A program made the translations under genes and the position numbers. The notes below the pieces were generated by a model, which made no database searches, was not told where the DNA came from, and saw only the letters and a program-made list of their open reading frames with translations. From Lepidurus packardi (lineage: Eukaryota > Arthropoda > Branchiopoda > Notostraca > Triopsidae), in contig JAKZAN010000154.1 of assembly GCA_023053545.1 (NCBI GenBank), positions 5,001 through 69,000 of the forward strand: DNA of 64,000 bases, written 5' to 3'. This document shows, piece by piece, positions 35,418-50,930 of this stretch. Numbering within the stretch: the stretch's first letter is position 1; every line of letters starts with the position of its first letter.

Positions 35418-38400
35418 GCTTAAATAATTAATTAGGGGCTTAAATAATTAATTATGGGCTTAATTCGTTAATTAGGGGCTTAATTAATTAATTAGGGGGT
35501 TAATTAATTAATTATGGGCTAAATTCATTAATTAGGAGCTAAATTAATTAAGTGGGGGCTTAAATTAATTAATTAGGTGCTTACTTAATTAATTAAGGGC
35601 TGAATTAGTTAATTAGGAGCTTAATTAGTTAATCGGGGGCTTAATTAATTAATTACGGGCTTAATCAATTAATTAGGGGCTTACTTAATTAATTAGGGGC
35701 TTAATTAATTAATTAGGGGCTTAATTAATTAATTAGGGGTTTAATTAATTAATTAGGGGTTTAATTAATTAAAGGCTTAATTAATTAATTAGGGGCTTAA
35801 TTAATTAATTAGGGGCTTAATTAATTAATTAAAGGCTTAATTAATTAACTAGGGGCTAAATTATTTAATTAGGGGCTTAATTAATTAATTAGGGGCTTAA
35901 TTCTTTATTTAGTGCTTAATTAATTAATTACGGACTTAATTAATTAACTAGGGGCTGAATTCGTTAATTAGGGGCTTAATTAGTTAATTTGGGGCTTAAT
36001 TAATTAATTAGGGGCTTAATTAATTAATTAGGGGCTTAATTAATTAATTATGGGCTAAATTCATTAATTAGGAGCTAAATTAATTAAGTGGGGGCTTAAA
36101 TTAATTAATTAGGTGCTTACTTAATTAATTAGGGGCTGAATTAGTTAATTAGGAGCTTAATTAATTAATCAGGGGCTTAATTAATTAATTACGGGCTTAA
36201 TCAATTAATTAGGGGCTTACTTAATTAATTAGGGGCTTAATTAATTAATTAGGGGCTTAATTAATTAATTAGGGGCTTAATTATTTAATTAGGGGTTTAA
36301 TTAATTAATTAGGGGCTTAATTAATTAATTAAAGGCTTAATTAATTAATTAGGGGCTTAATTAATTAATTACGGGCTTAATCAATTAATTAGGGGCTTAC
36401 TTAATTAATTAGGGGCTTAATTAATTAATTAGGGGCTTAATTAATTAATTAGGGGCTTAATTATTTAATTAGGGGCTTACTTAATTAATTAGGGGCTGAA
36501 TTCGTTAATTATGGGTTTAAATAGTTAATTAGGGGCTGAATTAATTAATTAGGGGCTTAATTCGTTAATTGGGGGGCTTAATTAATTAACTAGGGGCTTA
36601 ATTAATTAATTAGGTCCTTAATTCGTTAAATAGGGGCTTAATTAATTAATTGGGGGCTTAATTATTTAATTAGGGGCTTAATTAATTAATTAGTGGCTTA
36701 ATTCGTTAATTGGGGGCTTAATTAATTAATTTTGGGCTTAGTTAATTAATTAGGGGCTTAATTAATTAATTAGGTGCTTAATTAATTAAGTGGGGGCTTA
36801 AATTAATTAATTAGGTGCTTACTTAATTAATTAGGGGCTGAATTCGTTAATTAGGAGCTTAATTAATTAATCAGGGGTTTATTTAATTAATTAGGGGCTT
36901 AATTCGTTAATGTGGGGCTTAATTAATTTATTAAGGGCTTAATTAATTAATTAGGGGGTTTATTAATTAAATAGGGGCTTCATTCGTTAATTAGGGTCCT
37001 AATTAATTAATTACGGACTTAATTAATTAATTAGGGGCTGAATTCGTTAATTAGGGGCTGAATTCGTTAATTAGGGGCTTAATTCGTTAATTTGGGCTTA
37101 ATTATTTAACTAGGGGCTTAACTAATTAATTAGGGGCTTAATTAATTATTATGGGCTTAATTCGTTAATTAGGGGCTTAATTAATTAATAAGGGGCTTAA
37201 TTCGTTAATTAGGGGCTTAATTAATTAATTAGGGGCTTAATTAATTAATTAGGGGCTGAATTCGTTAATTAGGAGCTTAATTAATTAATCAGGGGCTTAA
37301 TTAATTAATTAGGGGCTTACTTAATTAATTAGGGGCTAAATTCGTTAATTAGGGGCTTAATTCGTTAATTAGGGGCTAAATTCGTTAATTTGGGGCTTAA
37401 TTAATTAACTAGGGGCTAAATTAATTAATTAAGGGCTTAATTAATTAATTAGGGGCTTAATTCGTTAATTAGTGCTTATTTAATTAATTAGGGTCTTAAT
37501 TAATTAATTAGGGACTTAATTAATTAATGAGAAGCTTAATTAATTAATGAGGGGCTTAATTAATTAATTAGGGCTTAATTAATTAATTAGGGACTTAATT
37601 AATTAAGTAGGGGCTGAATTCGTTAATTAGGGGCTTAATTCGTTAATTTGGGGCTTAATTACTTAACTAGGGGCTTAAATAATTAATTAGGGGCTTAAAT
37701 AATTAATTATGGGCTTAATTCGTTAATTAGGGGCTTAATTAATTAATTAGGGGGTTAATTAATTAATTATGGGCTAAATTCATTAATTAGGAGCTAAATT
37801 AATTAAGTGGGGGCTTAAATTAATTAATTAGGTGCTTACTTAATTAATTAAGGGCTGAATTAGTTAATTAGGAGCTTAATTAGTTAATCGGGGGCTTAAT
37901 TAATTAATTACGGGCTTAATCAATTAATTAGGGGCTTACTTAATTAATTAGGGGCTTAATTAATTAATTAGGGGCTTAATTAATTAATTAGGGGTTTAAT
38001 TAATTAATTAGGGGTTTAATTAATTAAAGGCTTAATTAATTAATTAGGGGCTTAATTAATTAATTAGGGGCTTAATTAATTAATTAAAGGCTTAATTAAT
38101 TAACTAGGGGCTAAATTATTTAATTAGGGGCTTAATTAATTAATTAGGGGCTTAATTCTTTATTTAGTGCTTAATTAATTAATTACGGACTTAATTAATT
38201 AACTAGGGGCTGAATTCGTTAATTAGGGGCTTAATTAGTTAATTTGGGGCTTAATTAATTAATTAGGGGCTTAATTAATTAATTAGGGGCTTAATTAATT
38301 AATTATGGGCTAAATTCATTAATTAGGGGCTTAATTAATTAAGTGGGGGCTTAAATTAATTAATTAGGTGCTTACTTAATTAATTAGGGGCTGAATTCGT

Positions 38401-41400
38401 TAATTAGGAGTTTAATTAATTAATCAGGGGCTTAATTAATTAATTAGGGCTCTTAATTAATTAATAAGGGGCTTAATTAATTAATTAGGGGCTTAATTAA
38501 TTAATTAGGGGCTTAATTAATTAATTAGGGGCTTAAATTAATTAATTAGGGGCTTACTTAATTAATTAGGGGCTAAATTCGTTAATTAGGGGCTTAATTC
38601 GTTAATTAGGGGCTTAATTCGTTAATTTGGGGCTTAATTAATTAACTAGGGGCTAAATTAATTAATTAAGGGCTTAATTAATTAATTAGGGGCTTAATTC
38701 GTTAATTAGTGCTTATTTAATTAATTAGGGTCTTAATTAATTAATTAGGGACTTAATTCGTTAATTAGGGGCTTAATTAATTAATTAGGGGCTTAATTAA
38801 TTAATTATGGGCTAAATTCATTAATTAGGAGCTAAATTAATTAAGTGGGGGCTTAAATTAATTAATTAGGTGCTTACTTAATTAATTAGGGGCTGAATTA
38901 GTTAATTAGGAGCTTAATTAATTAATCAGGGGCTTAATTAATTAATTACGGGCTTAATCAATTAATTAGGGGCTTACTTAATTAATTAGGGGCTTAATTA
39001 ATTAATTAGGGGCTTAATTATTTAATTAGGGGTTTAATTAATTAATTAGGGGCTTAATTAATTAATTAAAGGCTTAATTAATTAATTAGGGACTTAATTA
39101 ATTAATTACGTGATTAATTAATTAAGTGGGGGCTTAAATTAATTAATTAGGGGCTTACTTAATTAATTAGGGGCTGAATTCGTTAATTATGGGTTTAAAT
39201 AGTTAATTAGGGGCTTAATTAATTAATTAGGGGCTTAATTCGTTAATTGGGGGGCTTAATTAATTAACTAGGGGCTTAATTAATTAATTAGGTCCTTAAT
39301 TCGTTAAATAGGGGCTTAATTAATTAATTGGGGGCTTAATTATTTAATTAGGGGCTTAATTAATTAATTAGTGGCTTAATTCGTTAATTGGGGGCTTAAT
39401 TAATTAATTTTGGGCTTAGTTAATTAATTAGGGGCTTAATTAATTAATTAGGTGCTTAATTAATTAAGTGGGGGCTTAAATTAATTAATTAGGTGCTTAC
39501 TTAATTAATTAGGGGCTGAATTCGTTAATTAGGAGCTTAATTAATTAATCAGGGGTTTGTTTAATTAATTAGGGGCTTAATTCGTTAATGTGGGGCTTAA
39601 TTAATTTATTAAGGGCTTAATTAATTAATTAGGGGGTTTATTAATTAAATAGGGGCTTCATTCGTTAATTAGGGTCCTAATTAATTAATTACGGACTTAA
39701 TTAATTAATTAGGGGCTGAATTCGTTAATTAGGGGCTGAATTCGTTAATTAGGGGCTTAATTCGTTAATTTGGGCTTAATTATTTAACTAGGGGCTTAAC
39801 TAATTAATTAGGGGCTTAATTAATTATTATGGGCTTAATTCGTTAATTAGGGGCTTAATTAATTAATAAGGGGCTTAATTCGTTAATTAGGGACTTAATT
39901 AATTAATTAGGGGCTTAATTAATTAATTAGGGGCTGAATTCGTTAATTAGGAGCTTAATTAATTAATCAGGGGCTTAATTAATTAAATAGGGGCTTAATT
40001 CGTTAATTAGGGTCTTAATTAATTAATAAAGGACTTAATTAATTAATTAGGGGCTGAATTCGTTAATCAGGGGCTTAATTCGTTAATTTAGGGCTTAATT
40101 ATTTAACTAGGGGCTTAACTAATTAATTAGGGGCTTAATTAAATAATTAGGGGCTTAATTAATTAATTAGGGGCTTAATTAATTAACTAGGTGATTTATT
40201 AACTAAGTGGGGGCTTAAATTAATTAATTAGGGGCTTACTTAATTAATTAGGGGCTGAATTCGTTAATTAGGGGCTTAATTAATTAATTAGGGGCTTAAT
40301 TCGTTAATTTGGGGCTTAATTATTTAACTAGGGGCTTAACTAATTAATTAGGGGCTTAATTAATTAATTATGGGCTTAATTCGTTAATTAGGGGCTTAAT
40401 TAATTAGGGGCTTAATTAATTAATTAAGGGCTTAATTAATTAACTAGGGGCTAAATTAATTAATTAGGGGCTTAATTAATTAATTAGGGGCTTAATTATT
40501 TAATTAGTGCTTAATTAATTAATTACGGACTTAATTAATTAACTAGGGGCTGAATTCGTTAATTAGGGGCTTAATTCGTTAATTTGGGGCTTAATTATTT
40601 AACTAATGGCTTAACTAATTAATTAGGGGCTTAATTAATTAATTATGGGCTTAATTCGTTAATTAGGGGCTTAATTAACTAATTAGGGCTTAATTAATTA
40701 ATTAGGGGCTTAATTAATTAAGTGGGGGCTTAAATTAATTAATTAGGGGCTTAATTAATTAAGTGGGGGCTTAAATTAATTAATTAGGTGCTTAATTAAT
40801 TAATTAGGGGCTGAATTCGTTAATTAGGAGCTTAATTAATTAATCAGGGGCTTAATTAATTAATTAGGGGCTTAATTAATTAATTTGGGGCTTAATTAAT
40901 TAATCAGGGGCTTAATTAATTAATTAGGGGCTTACTTAATTAATTAGGGGCTAAATTCGTTAATTAGGGGCTTAATTCGTTAATTAGGGGCTAAATTCGT
41001 TAATTTGGGGCTTAATTAATTAACTAGGGGCTAAATTAATTAATTAAGGGCTTAATTAATTAATTAGGGGCTTAATTAATTAATTAGGGGCTTAATTAAT
41101 TAATTAGGGGTTTAATTAATTAATTAGGGACTTAGTTAATTAATGAGAAGCTTAATTAATTAATGAGGGGCTTAATTAATTAATTAGGGCTTAATTAATT
41201 AGTTAGGGACTTAACTAATTAATTCGGGGCTGAATTCGTTAATTAGGGGCTTAATTCGTTAATTTGGGGCTTAATTATTTAACTAGGGGCTTAAATAATT
41301 AATTAGGGGCTTAATTAATTAATTATGGGCTTAATTCGTTAATTAGGGGCTTAATTAATTAATTATGGGCTAAATTCATTAATTAGGAGCTAAATTAATT

Positions 41401-44400
41401 AAGTGGGGCTTAAATTAATTAATTAGGTGCTTACTTAATTAATTAGGGGCTGAATTAGTTAATTAGGAGCTTAATTAATTAATCGGGGACTTAATTAATT
41501 AATTACGGGCTTAATCAATTAATTAGGGACTTACTTAATTAATTAGGGGCTTAATTAATTAATTAGGGGCTTAATTAATTAATTAGGGGTTTAATTAATT
41601 AATTAGGGGCTTAATTAATTAATTAAAGGCTTAATTAATTAATTAGGTGCTTAATTAATTAATTTGGGGCTTAATTATTTAACTAGGGGCTTAACTAATT
41701 AATTAGGGGCTTAATTAATTAATTATGGGCTTAATTCGTTAATTAGGGGCTTAATTAATTAACTAGGGGCTAAATTATATAATTAGGGGCTAAATGAATT
41801 AATTAGGGGCTTAATTAATTAATTAGGGGCTTAATTATTTAATTAGTGCTTAATTAATTAATTACGGACTTAATTAATTAACTAGGGGCTGAATTCGTTA
41901 ATTAGGGGCTTAATTCGTTAATTTGGGGCTTAATTATTTAACTAATGGCTTAAATAATTAATTAGGGGCTTAAATAATTAATTATGGGCTTAATTCGTTA
42001 ATTAGGGGCTTAATTAATTAATTAGGGGGTTAATTAATTAATTATGGGCTAAATTCATTAATTAGGAGCTAAATTAATTAAGTGGGGGCTTAAATTAATT
42101 AATTAGGTGCTTACTTAATTAATTAAGGGCTGAATTAGTTAATTAGGAGCTTAATTAGTTAATCGGGGGCTTAATTAATTAATTACGGGCTTAATCAATT
42201 AATTAGGGGCTTACTTAATTAATTAGGGGCTTAATTAATTAATTAGGGGCTTAATTAATTAATTAGGGGTTTAATTAATTAATTAGGGGTTTAATTAATT
42301 AAAGGCTTAATTAATTAATTAGGGGCTTAATTAATTAATTAGGGGCTTAATTAATTAATTAAAGGCTTAATTAATTAACTAGGGGCTAAATTATTTAATT
42401 AGGGGCTTAATTAATTAATTAGGGGCTTAATTCTTTATTTAGTGCTTAATTAATTAATTACGGACTTAATTAATTAACTAGGGGCTGAATTCGTTAATTA
42501 GGGGCTTAATTAGTTAATTTGGGGCTTAATTAATTAATTAGGGGCTTAATTAATTAATTAGGGGCTTAATTAATTAATTATGGGCTAAATTCATTAATTA
42601 GGGGCTTAATTAATTAAGTGGGGGCTTAAATTAATTAATTAGGTGCTTACTTAATTAATTAGGGGCTGAATTCGTTAATTAGGAGCTTAATTAATTAATC
42701 AGGGGCTTAATTAATTAATTAGGGCTCTTAATTAATTAATAAGGGGCTTAATTAATTAATTAGGGGCTTAATTAATTAATTAGGGGCTTAATTAATTAAT
42801 TAGGGGCTTAAATTAATTAATTAGGGGCTTACTTAATTAATTAGGGGCTAAATTCGTTAATTAGGGGCTTAATTCGTTAATTAGGGGCTTAATTCGTTAA
42901 TTTGGGGCTTAATTAATTAACTAGGGGCTAAATTAATTAATTAAGGGCTTAATTAATTAATTAGGGGCTTAATTCGTTAATTAGTGCTTATTTAATTAAT
43001 TAGGGTCTTAATTAATTAATTAGGGACTTAATTCGTTAATTAGGGGCTTAATTAATTAATTAGGGGCTTAATTAATTAATTATGGGCTAAATTCATTAAT
43101 TAGGAGCTAAATTAATTAAGTGGGGGCTTAAATTAATTAATTAGGTGCTTACTTAATTAATTAGGGGCTGAATTAGTTAATTAGGAGCTTAATTAATTAA
43201 TCAGGGGCTTAATTAATTAATTACGGGCTTAATCAATTAATTAGGGGCTTACTTAATTAATTAGGGGCTTAATTAATTAATTAGGGGCTTAATTATTTAA
43301 TTAGGGGTTTAATTAATTAATTAGGGGCTTAATTAATTAATTACGTGATTAATTAATTAAGTGGGGGCTTAAATTAATTAATTAGGGGCTTACTTAATTA
43401 ATTAGGGGCTGAATTCGTTAATTATGGGTTTAAATAGTTAATTAGGGGCTTAATTAATTAATTAGGGGCTTAATTCGTTAATTGGGGGGCTTAATTAATT
43501 AACTAGGGGCTTAATTAATTAATTAGGTCCTTAATTCGTTAAATAGGGGCTTAATTAATTAATTGGGGGCTTAATTATTTAATTAGGGGCTTAATTAATT
43601 AATTAGTGGCTTAATTCGTTAATTGGGGGCTTAATTAATTAATTTTGGGCTTAGTTAATTAATTAGGGGCTTAATTAATTAATTAGGTGCTTAATTAATT
43701 AAGTGGGGGCTTAAATTAATTAATTAGGTGCTTACTTAATTAATTAGGGGCTGAATTCGTTAATTAGGAGCTTAATTAATTAATCAGGGGTTTATTTAAT
43801 TAATTAGGGGCTTAATTCGTTAATGTGGGGCTTAATTAATTTATTAAGGGCTTAATTAATTAATTAGGGGGTTTATTAATTAAATAGGGGCTTCATTCGT
43901 TAATTAGGGTCCTAATTAATTAATTACGGACTTAATTAATTAATTAGGGGCTGAATTCGTTAATTAGGGGCTGAATTCGTTAATTAGGGGCTTAATTCGT
44001 TAATTTGGGCTTAATTATTTAACTAGGGGCTTAACTAATTAATTAGGGGCTTAATTAATTATTATGGGCTTAATTCGTTAATTAGGGGCTTAATTAATTA
44101 ATAAGGGGCTTAATTCGTTAATTAGGGGCTTAATTAATTAATTAGGGGCTTAATTAATTAATTAGGGGCTGAATTCGTTAATTAGGAGCTTAATTAATTA
44201 ATCAGGGGCTTAATTAATTAAATAGGGGCTTAATTCGTTAATTAGGGTCTTAATTAATTAATAAAGGACTTAATTAATTAATTAGGGGCTGAATTCGTTA
44301 ATCAGGGGCTTAATTCGTTAATTTAGGGCTTAATTATTTAACTAGGGGCTTAACTAATTAATTAGGGGCTTAATTAATTAATTAGGGGCTTAATTCGTTA

Positions 44401-47400
44401 TTTAGGGGCTTAATTAATTAATTAAGGGCTTAATTAATTAATTAGGGGCTTAATTAATTAATTAGGGGCTTAATTAAATAATTAGGGGCTTAATTAATTA
44501 ATTAGGGGCTTAATTAATTAACTAGGTGATTTATTAACTAAGTGGGGGCTTAAATTAATTAATTAGGGGCTTACTTAATTAATTAGGGGCTGAATTCGTT
44601 AATTAGGGGCTGAATTAATTAATTAGGGGCTTAATTCGTTAATTGGGGGGCTTAATTAATTAACTAGGGGCTTAATTAAATAATTAGGGGCTTAATTCGT
44701 TAAATAGGGGCTTAATTATTTAATTGGGGGCTTAATTAATTAATTAGGGGCTTAATTAATTAATTACGGGCTTAATTAATTAATTAGTGGCTTAATTCGT
44801 TAATTGGGGGCTTAATTAATTAATTTTGGGCTTAGTTAATTAATTAGGGTCTTAATTAATTAATTAGGTGCTTAATTAATTAAGTGGGGGCTTAAATTAA
44901 TTAATTAGGTGTTTACTTAATTAATTAGGGGCTGAATTCGTTAATTAGGAGCTTAATTAATTAATCAGGGGCTTAATTAATTAATTAGGGGCTTAATTAA
45001 TTAATTAGGGGCTTAATTAATTAATTAGGGGCTAAATTAATTAATTAGGGGCTTAATTAATTAATTAGGGGCTTAAATTAATTAATTAGGGGCTTACAAA
45101 ATTAATTAGGGGCTGAATTCGTTAATTAGCAGCTTAATTAATTAATCAGGGGCTTAATTAATTAATTAGGGGCTTAATTAATTAATTAGGGGCTTAATTA
45201 ATTAAGTGGGGGCTTATATTAATTAATTAGGGGCTTACTTAATTAATTAGGGGCTAAATTCGTTAATTAGGGGCTTAATTCGTTAATTAGGGGCTTAATT
45301 CGTTAATTTGGGGCTTAATTAATTAACTAATGGCTAAATTAATTAATTAAGGGCTTAATTAATTAATTAGGGGCTTAATTCGTTAATTAGTGCTTATTTA
45401 ATTAATTAGGGTCTTAATTAATTAATTAGGGACTTAATTAATTAATGAGAAGCTTAATTAATTAATGAGGGGCTTAATTAATTAATTAGGGCTTAATTAA
45501 TTAGTTAGGGACTTAACTAATTAATTCGGGGCTGAATTCGTTAATTAGGGGCTTAATTCGTTAATTTGGGGCTTAATTATTTAACTAGGGGCTTAAATAA
45601 TTAATTAGGGGCTTAATTAATTAATTATGGGCTTAATTCGTTAATTAGGGGCTTAATTAATTAATTATGGGCTAAATTCATTAATTAGGGGCTTAATTAA
45701 TTAAGTGGGGGCTTAAATTAATTAATTAGGTGCTTACTTAATTAATTAGGGGCTGAATTCGTTAATTAGGAGCTTAATTAATTAATCAGGGGCTTAATTA
45801 ATTAATTAGGGCTCTTAATTAATTAATAAGGGGCTTAATTAATTAATTAGGGTTTAATTAATTAATTAGGGGCTTAAATTAATTAATTAGGGGCTTACTT
45901 AATTAATTAGGGGCTAAATTCGTTAATTAGGGGCTTAATTCGTTAATTAGGGGCTTAATTCGTTAATTTGGGGCTTAATTAATTAACTAGGGGCTAAATT
46001 AATTAATTAAGGGCTTAATTAATTAATTAGGGGCTTAATTCGTTAATTAGTGCTTATTTAATTAATTAGGGTCTTAATTAATTAATTAGGGACTTAATTC
46101 GTTAATTAGGGGCTTAATTAATTAATTATGGGCTTAATTCGTTAATTAGGGGCTTAATTAATTAATTAAGGGCTTAATTAATTAACTAGGGGCTAAATTA
46201 ATTAATTAGGTGCTTACTTAATTAATTAAGGGCTGAATTAGTTAATTAGGAGCTTAATTAGTTAATCGGGGGCTTAATTAATTAATTACGGGCTTAATCA
46301 ATTAATTAGGGGCTTACTTAATTAATTAGGGGCTTAATTAATTAATTAGGGGCTTAATTAATTAATTAGGGGTTTAATTAATTAATTAGGGGTTTAATTA
46401 ATTAAAGGCTTAATTAATTAATTAGGGGCTTAATTAATTAATTAGGGGCTTAATTAATTAATTAAAGGCTTAATTAATTAACTAGGGGCTAAATTATTTA
46501 ATTAGGGGCTTAATTAATTAATTAGGGGCTTAATTCTTTATTTAGTGCTTAATTAATTAATTACGGACTTATTTAATTAACTAGGGGCTGAATTCGTTAA
46601 TTAGGGGCTTAATTAGTTAATTTGGGGCTTAATTAATTAATTAGGGGCTTAATTAATTAATTAGGGGCTTAATTAATTAATTATGGGCTAAATTCATTAA
46701 TTAGGGGCTTAATTAATTAAGTGGGGGCTTAAATTAATTAATTAGGTGCTTACTTAATTAATTAGGGGCTGAATTCGTTAATTAGGAGCTTAATTAATTA
46801 ATCAGGGGCTTAATTAATTAATTAGGGCTCTTAATTAATTAATAAGGGGCTTAATTAATTAATTAGGGGCTTAATTAATTAATTAGGGTTTAATTAATTA
46901 ATTAGGGGCTTAAATTAATTAATTAGGGGCTTACTTAATTAATTAGGGGCTAAATTCGTTAATTAGGGGCTTAATTCGTTAATTAGGGGCTTAATTCGTT
47001 AATTTGGGGCTTAATTAATTAACTAGGGGCTAAATTAATTAATTAAGGGCTTAATTAATTAATTAGGGGCTTAATTCGTTAATTAGTGCTTATTTAATTA
47101 ATTAGGGTCTTAATTAATTAATTAGGGACTTAATTCGTTAATTAGGGGCTTAATTAATTAATTAGGGGCTTAATTAATTAATTATGGGCTAAATTCATTA
47201 ATTAGGAGCTAAATTAATTAAGTGGGGGCTTAAATTAATTAATTAGGTGCTTACTTAATTAATTAGGGGCTGAATTAGTTAATTAGGAGCTTAATTAATT
47301 AATCAGGGGCTTAATTAATTAATTACGGGCTTAATCAATTAATTAGGGGCTTACTTAATTAATTAGGGGCTTAATTAATTAATTAGGGGCTTAATTATTT

Positions 47401-50300
47401 AATTAGGGGTTTAATTAATTAATTAGGGGCTTAATTAATTAATTAAAGGCTTAATTAATTAATTAGGGGCTTAATTAATTAATTACGTGATTAATTAATT
47501 AAGTGGGGGCTTAAATTAATTAATTAGGGGCTTACTTAATTAATTAGGGGCTGAATTCGTTAATTATGGGTTTAAATAGTTAATTAGGGGCTTAATTAAT
47601 TAATTAGGGGCTTAATTCGTTAATTGGGGGGCTTAATTAATTAACTAGGGGCTTAATTAATTAATTAGGTCCTTAATTCGTTAAATAGGGGCTTAATTAA
47701 TTAATTGGGGGCTTAATTATTTAATTAGGGGCTTAATTAATTAATTAGTGGCTTAATTAATTAACTAGGGGCTAAATTAATTAATTAAGGGCTTACAAAA
47801 TTAATTAGGGGCTGAATTCGTTAATTAGCAGCTTAATTAATTAATCAGGGGCTTAATTAATTAATTAGGGGCTTAATTAATTAATTAGGGGCTTAATTAA
47901 TTAAGTGGGGGCTTAAATTAATTAATTAGGGGCTTACTTAATTAATTAGGGGCTAAATTCGTTAATTAGGGGCTTAATTCGTTAATTAGGGGCTGAATTC
48001 GTTAATTAGGGGCTTAATTCGTTAATTTGGGCTTAATTATTTAACTAGGGGCTTAACTAATTAATTAGGGGCTTAATTAATTATTATGGGCTTAATTCGT
48101 TAATTAGGGGCTTAATTAATTAATAAGGGGCTTAATTCGTTAATTAGGGGCTTAATTAATTAATTAGGGGCTTAATTAATTAATTAGGGGCTGAATTCGT
48201 TAATTAGGAGCTTAATTAATTAATCAGGGGCTTAATTAATTAAATAGGGGCTTAATTCGTTAATTAGGGTCTTAATTAATTAATAAAGGACTTAATTAAT
48301 TAATTAGGGGCTGAATTCGTTAATCAGGGGCTTAATTCGTTAATTTAGGGCTTAATTATTTAACTAGGGGCTTAACTAATTAATTAGGGGCTTAATTAAT
48401 TAATTAGGGGCTTAATTCGTTATTTAGGGGCTTAATTAATTAATTAAGGGCTTAATTAATTAATTAGGGGCTTAATTAATTAATTAGGGGCTTAATTAAA
48501 TAATTAGGGGCTTAATTAATTAATTAGGGGCTTAATTAATTAACTAGGTGATTTATTAACTAAGTGGGGGCTTAAATTAATTAATTAGGGGCTTACTTAA
48601 TTAATTAGGGGCTGAATTCGTTAATTAGGGGCTTAATTAATTAATTAGGGGCTTAATTCGTTAATTGGGGGGCTTAATTAATTAACTAGGGGCTTAATTA
48701 AATAATTAGGGGCTTAATTCGTTAAATAGGGGCTTAATTATTTAATTGGGGGCTTAATTAATTAATTAGGGGCTTAATTAATTAATTAATTAATTAGTGG
48801 CTTAATTCGTTAATTGGGGGCTTAATTAATTAATTTTGGGCTTAGTTAATTAATTAGGGTCTTAATTAATTAATTAGGTGCTTAATTAATTAAGTGGGGG
48901 CTTAAATTAATTAATTAGGTGCTTACTTAATTAATTAGGGGCTGAATTCGTTAATTAGGAGCTTAATTAATTAATCAGGGGCCTAATTAATTAATTAGGA
49001 GCTTAATTAATTAACTAGGGGCTTAATTAATTAATTAAGGGCTTAATTAATTAACTAGGGGTTTTAGTTAATTAATTAGGGGCTTAATTAATTAATTAGG
49101 GGCTTCATTAATTAACTAGGGGCTTAATTAATTAATTAGGGGCTTAATTCGTTAACTGGGGGCTTAATTAATTAATTAGGGCCTGAATTCGTTAATTAGG
49201 AGCTTAGTTAATTAATCAGGGGCTTAATTAGGGGCTCAATTAATTAATTAATTATTGGCTTAATTAATTAATTAGGGGCTTAATTAATTAATTACGGGCT
49301 TAATTAATTAATTAGGGGCCTAATTAATTAATTACGGGCTTAATTAATTAATTAGGGGCTTAATTCGTTAATTGGGGGCTTAATTAATTAATTAGGCGCT
49401 TAATTCGTTAATTGGGGGCTTAATTAATTAATTATGGGCTTAATTAATTAATTAGGGGCTTAATTAATTAATTAGGTGCTTAATTAATTAAGTGGGGGCT
49501 TAATTAATTTATTAGGGGCTTAATTAATTAATTAGGGGCTTAATTCGTTAATTAGGGCTTAATTAATTTATTAGGGGCCTAATTAATTAATTAGGATCTT
49601 AATTAATTAATTAGGGGCTTAATTAATTAATTAGGGGCTTAATTAATTAATTAGGGGCTTAATTCGTTAATTGGGGGCTTAATTAATTAATTAGGTGCTT
49701 AATTAATTAATTAGGGCCTTAATTAATTAATTAGGTGCTCAATTAATTAAGTCGGGGCTTAAATTAATTAATTTCTGGCTTACTTAATTAATTAGGGGCT
49801 GAATTCGTTAATTATGGGTTTAATTAGTTAATTAGGGGCTTAATTAATTAATTAGGGTCTTAATTCGTTAATTGGTGGCTTAATTAATTAATTAGGGCCT
49901 GAATTCGTTAATTAGGAGCTTAGTTAATTAATCAGGGGCTTAATTAATTAATTAATTAGGGGCTTAATTCGTTAATTGGGGGCTTAATTAATTAATTAAG
50001 GGCTTAAATTAATTAATTAGGGGCTTACTAAATTAATTAGGGGCTGAATTCGTTAATTAGGAGCTTAGTTAATTAATCAGGGGCTTAATTAATTAATTAG
50101 GGGCTTAATTAATTAATTAGGGTCTTAATTAATTAAGTGGGGGCTTAAATTAATTAGGGGCTAAATTCGTTAATTATGGCTTAATTCGTTAATTAGGGGC
50201 TTAATTCGTTAATTTGGGGCTTAATTAATTAACTAGGGGCTAAATAAATTAATTAGGGGCTTAATTAATTAATTAGGGGCTTAATTCGTTAATTAGTGCT
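35418..50300 (+). repeat. Higher-order repeats within satellite C
   Basis: The marker run containing TTAATTCTTTATTTAGTGC occurs at about 35901, 38157, 42431 and 46533. The marker GGTGCTTACTTAATTAATTA followed by AGGGCTGAATTAGTT occurs at about 35578, 37838, 42107 and 46208. Both give steps of about 2.26, 4.27 and 4.10 kb. Surrounding variants agree in order over long distances, including GGTCCTTAATTCGTTAAATA and ATTTTGGGCTTAGTTAATTA. Boundaries are approximate, since they were read by eye. Confidence 0.8.
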
Positions 50301-50766
50301 TAATTAATTAAGGTCTTAATTAATTAATTAGGGAATTAATTAATTAATGAGAAGCTTAATTAATTAATGAGGGGCTTAATTAATTAATTAGGGCTTAATT
50401 TATTAATTAGGGACTTAATTAATTAATTAGGGGCTTAATTAATTAATTAGGGACTTAATTAAATAATTAGGTGCTTAATTCGTTAATTAGGGGCTTAATT
50501 AATTAATTATGGGTTTAATTCGTTAAATAGGGGCTTAATTCATTAATTAGGGCTTAATTAATTAATTAGGGGCTTAATTAATTAATTAGGGGCTTAATTA
50601 ATTAATTAGGGGTTGAATTAATTAATTATGGGCTAAATTCATTAATTAGGGGCTTAATTAATTAATTAATTAGGGGCTTAATTAATTAATTAGGGGCTTA
50701 ATTAATTAACTAGGGGCTTAATTCGTTAATTGGGGGCTTAGTTAATTAATTAGGGGCTTAATTAAT

Positions 50767-50930
50767 TGCTTCATTAATTAATTAGGGGCTTAATTAATTA
50801 ATTAGGTGCTTAATTAATTAAGTGGGGGCTTAAATTAATTAATTAGGTGCTTACTTAATTAATTAGATGCTGAATTCTTTAATTAGGAGCTTAATTAATC
50901 AATCAGGGGCTTAATTAATTAATTAGGGGC
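50767..50930 (+). repeat. Paralogous empty site for element 2 in satellite C
   Basis: This segment reads through the same two flanks that surround element 2 without the insert. About 90 bp to the left equals 51631-51725, and about 70 bp to the right equals 56682-56750. GCTTACTTAATT is present once (50849-50860). It preserves the pre-insertion arrangement and confirms the element 2 boundaries. Confidence 0.88.
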
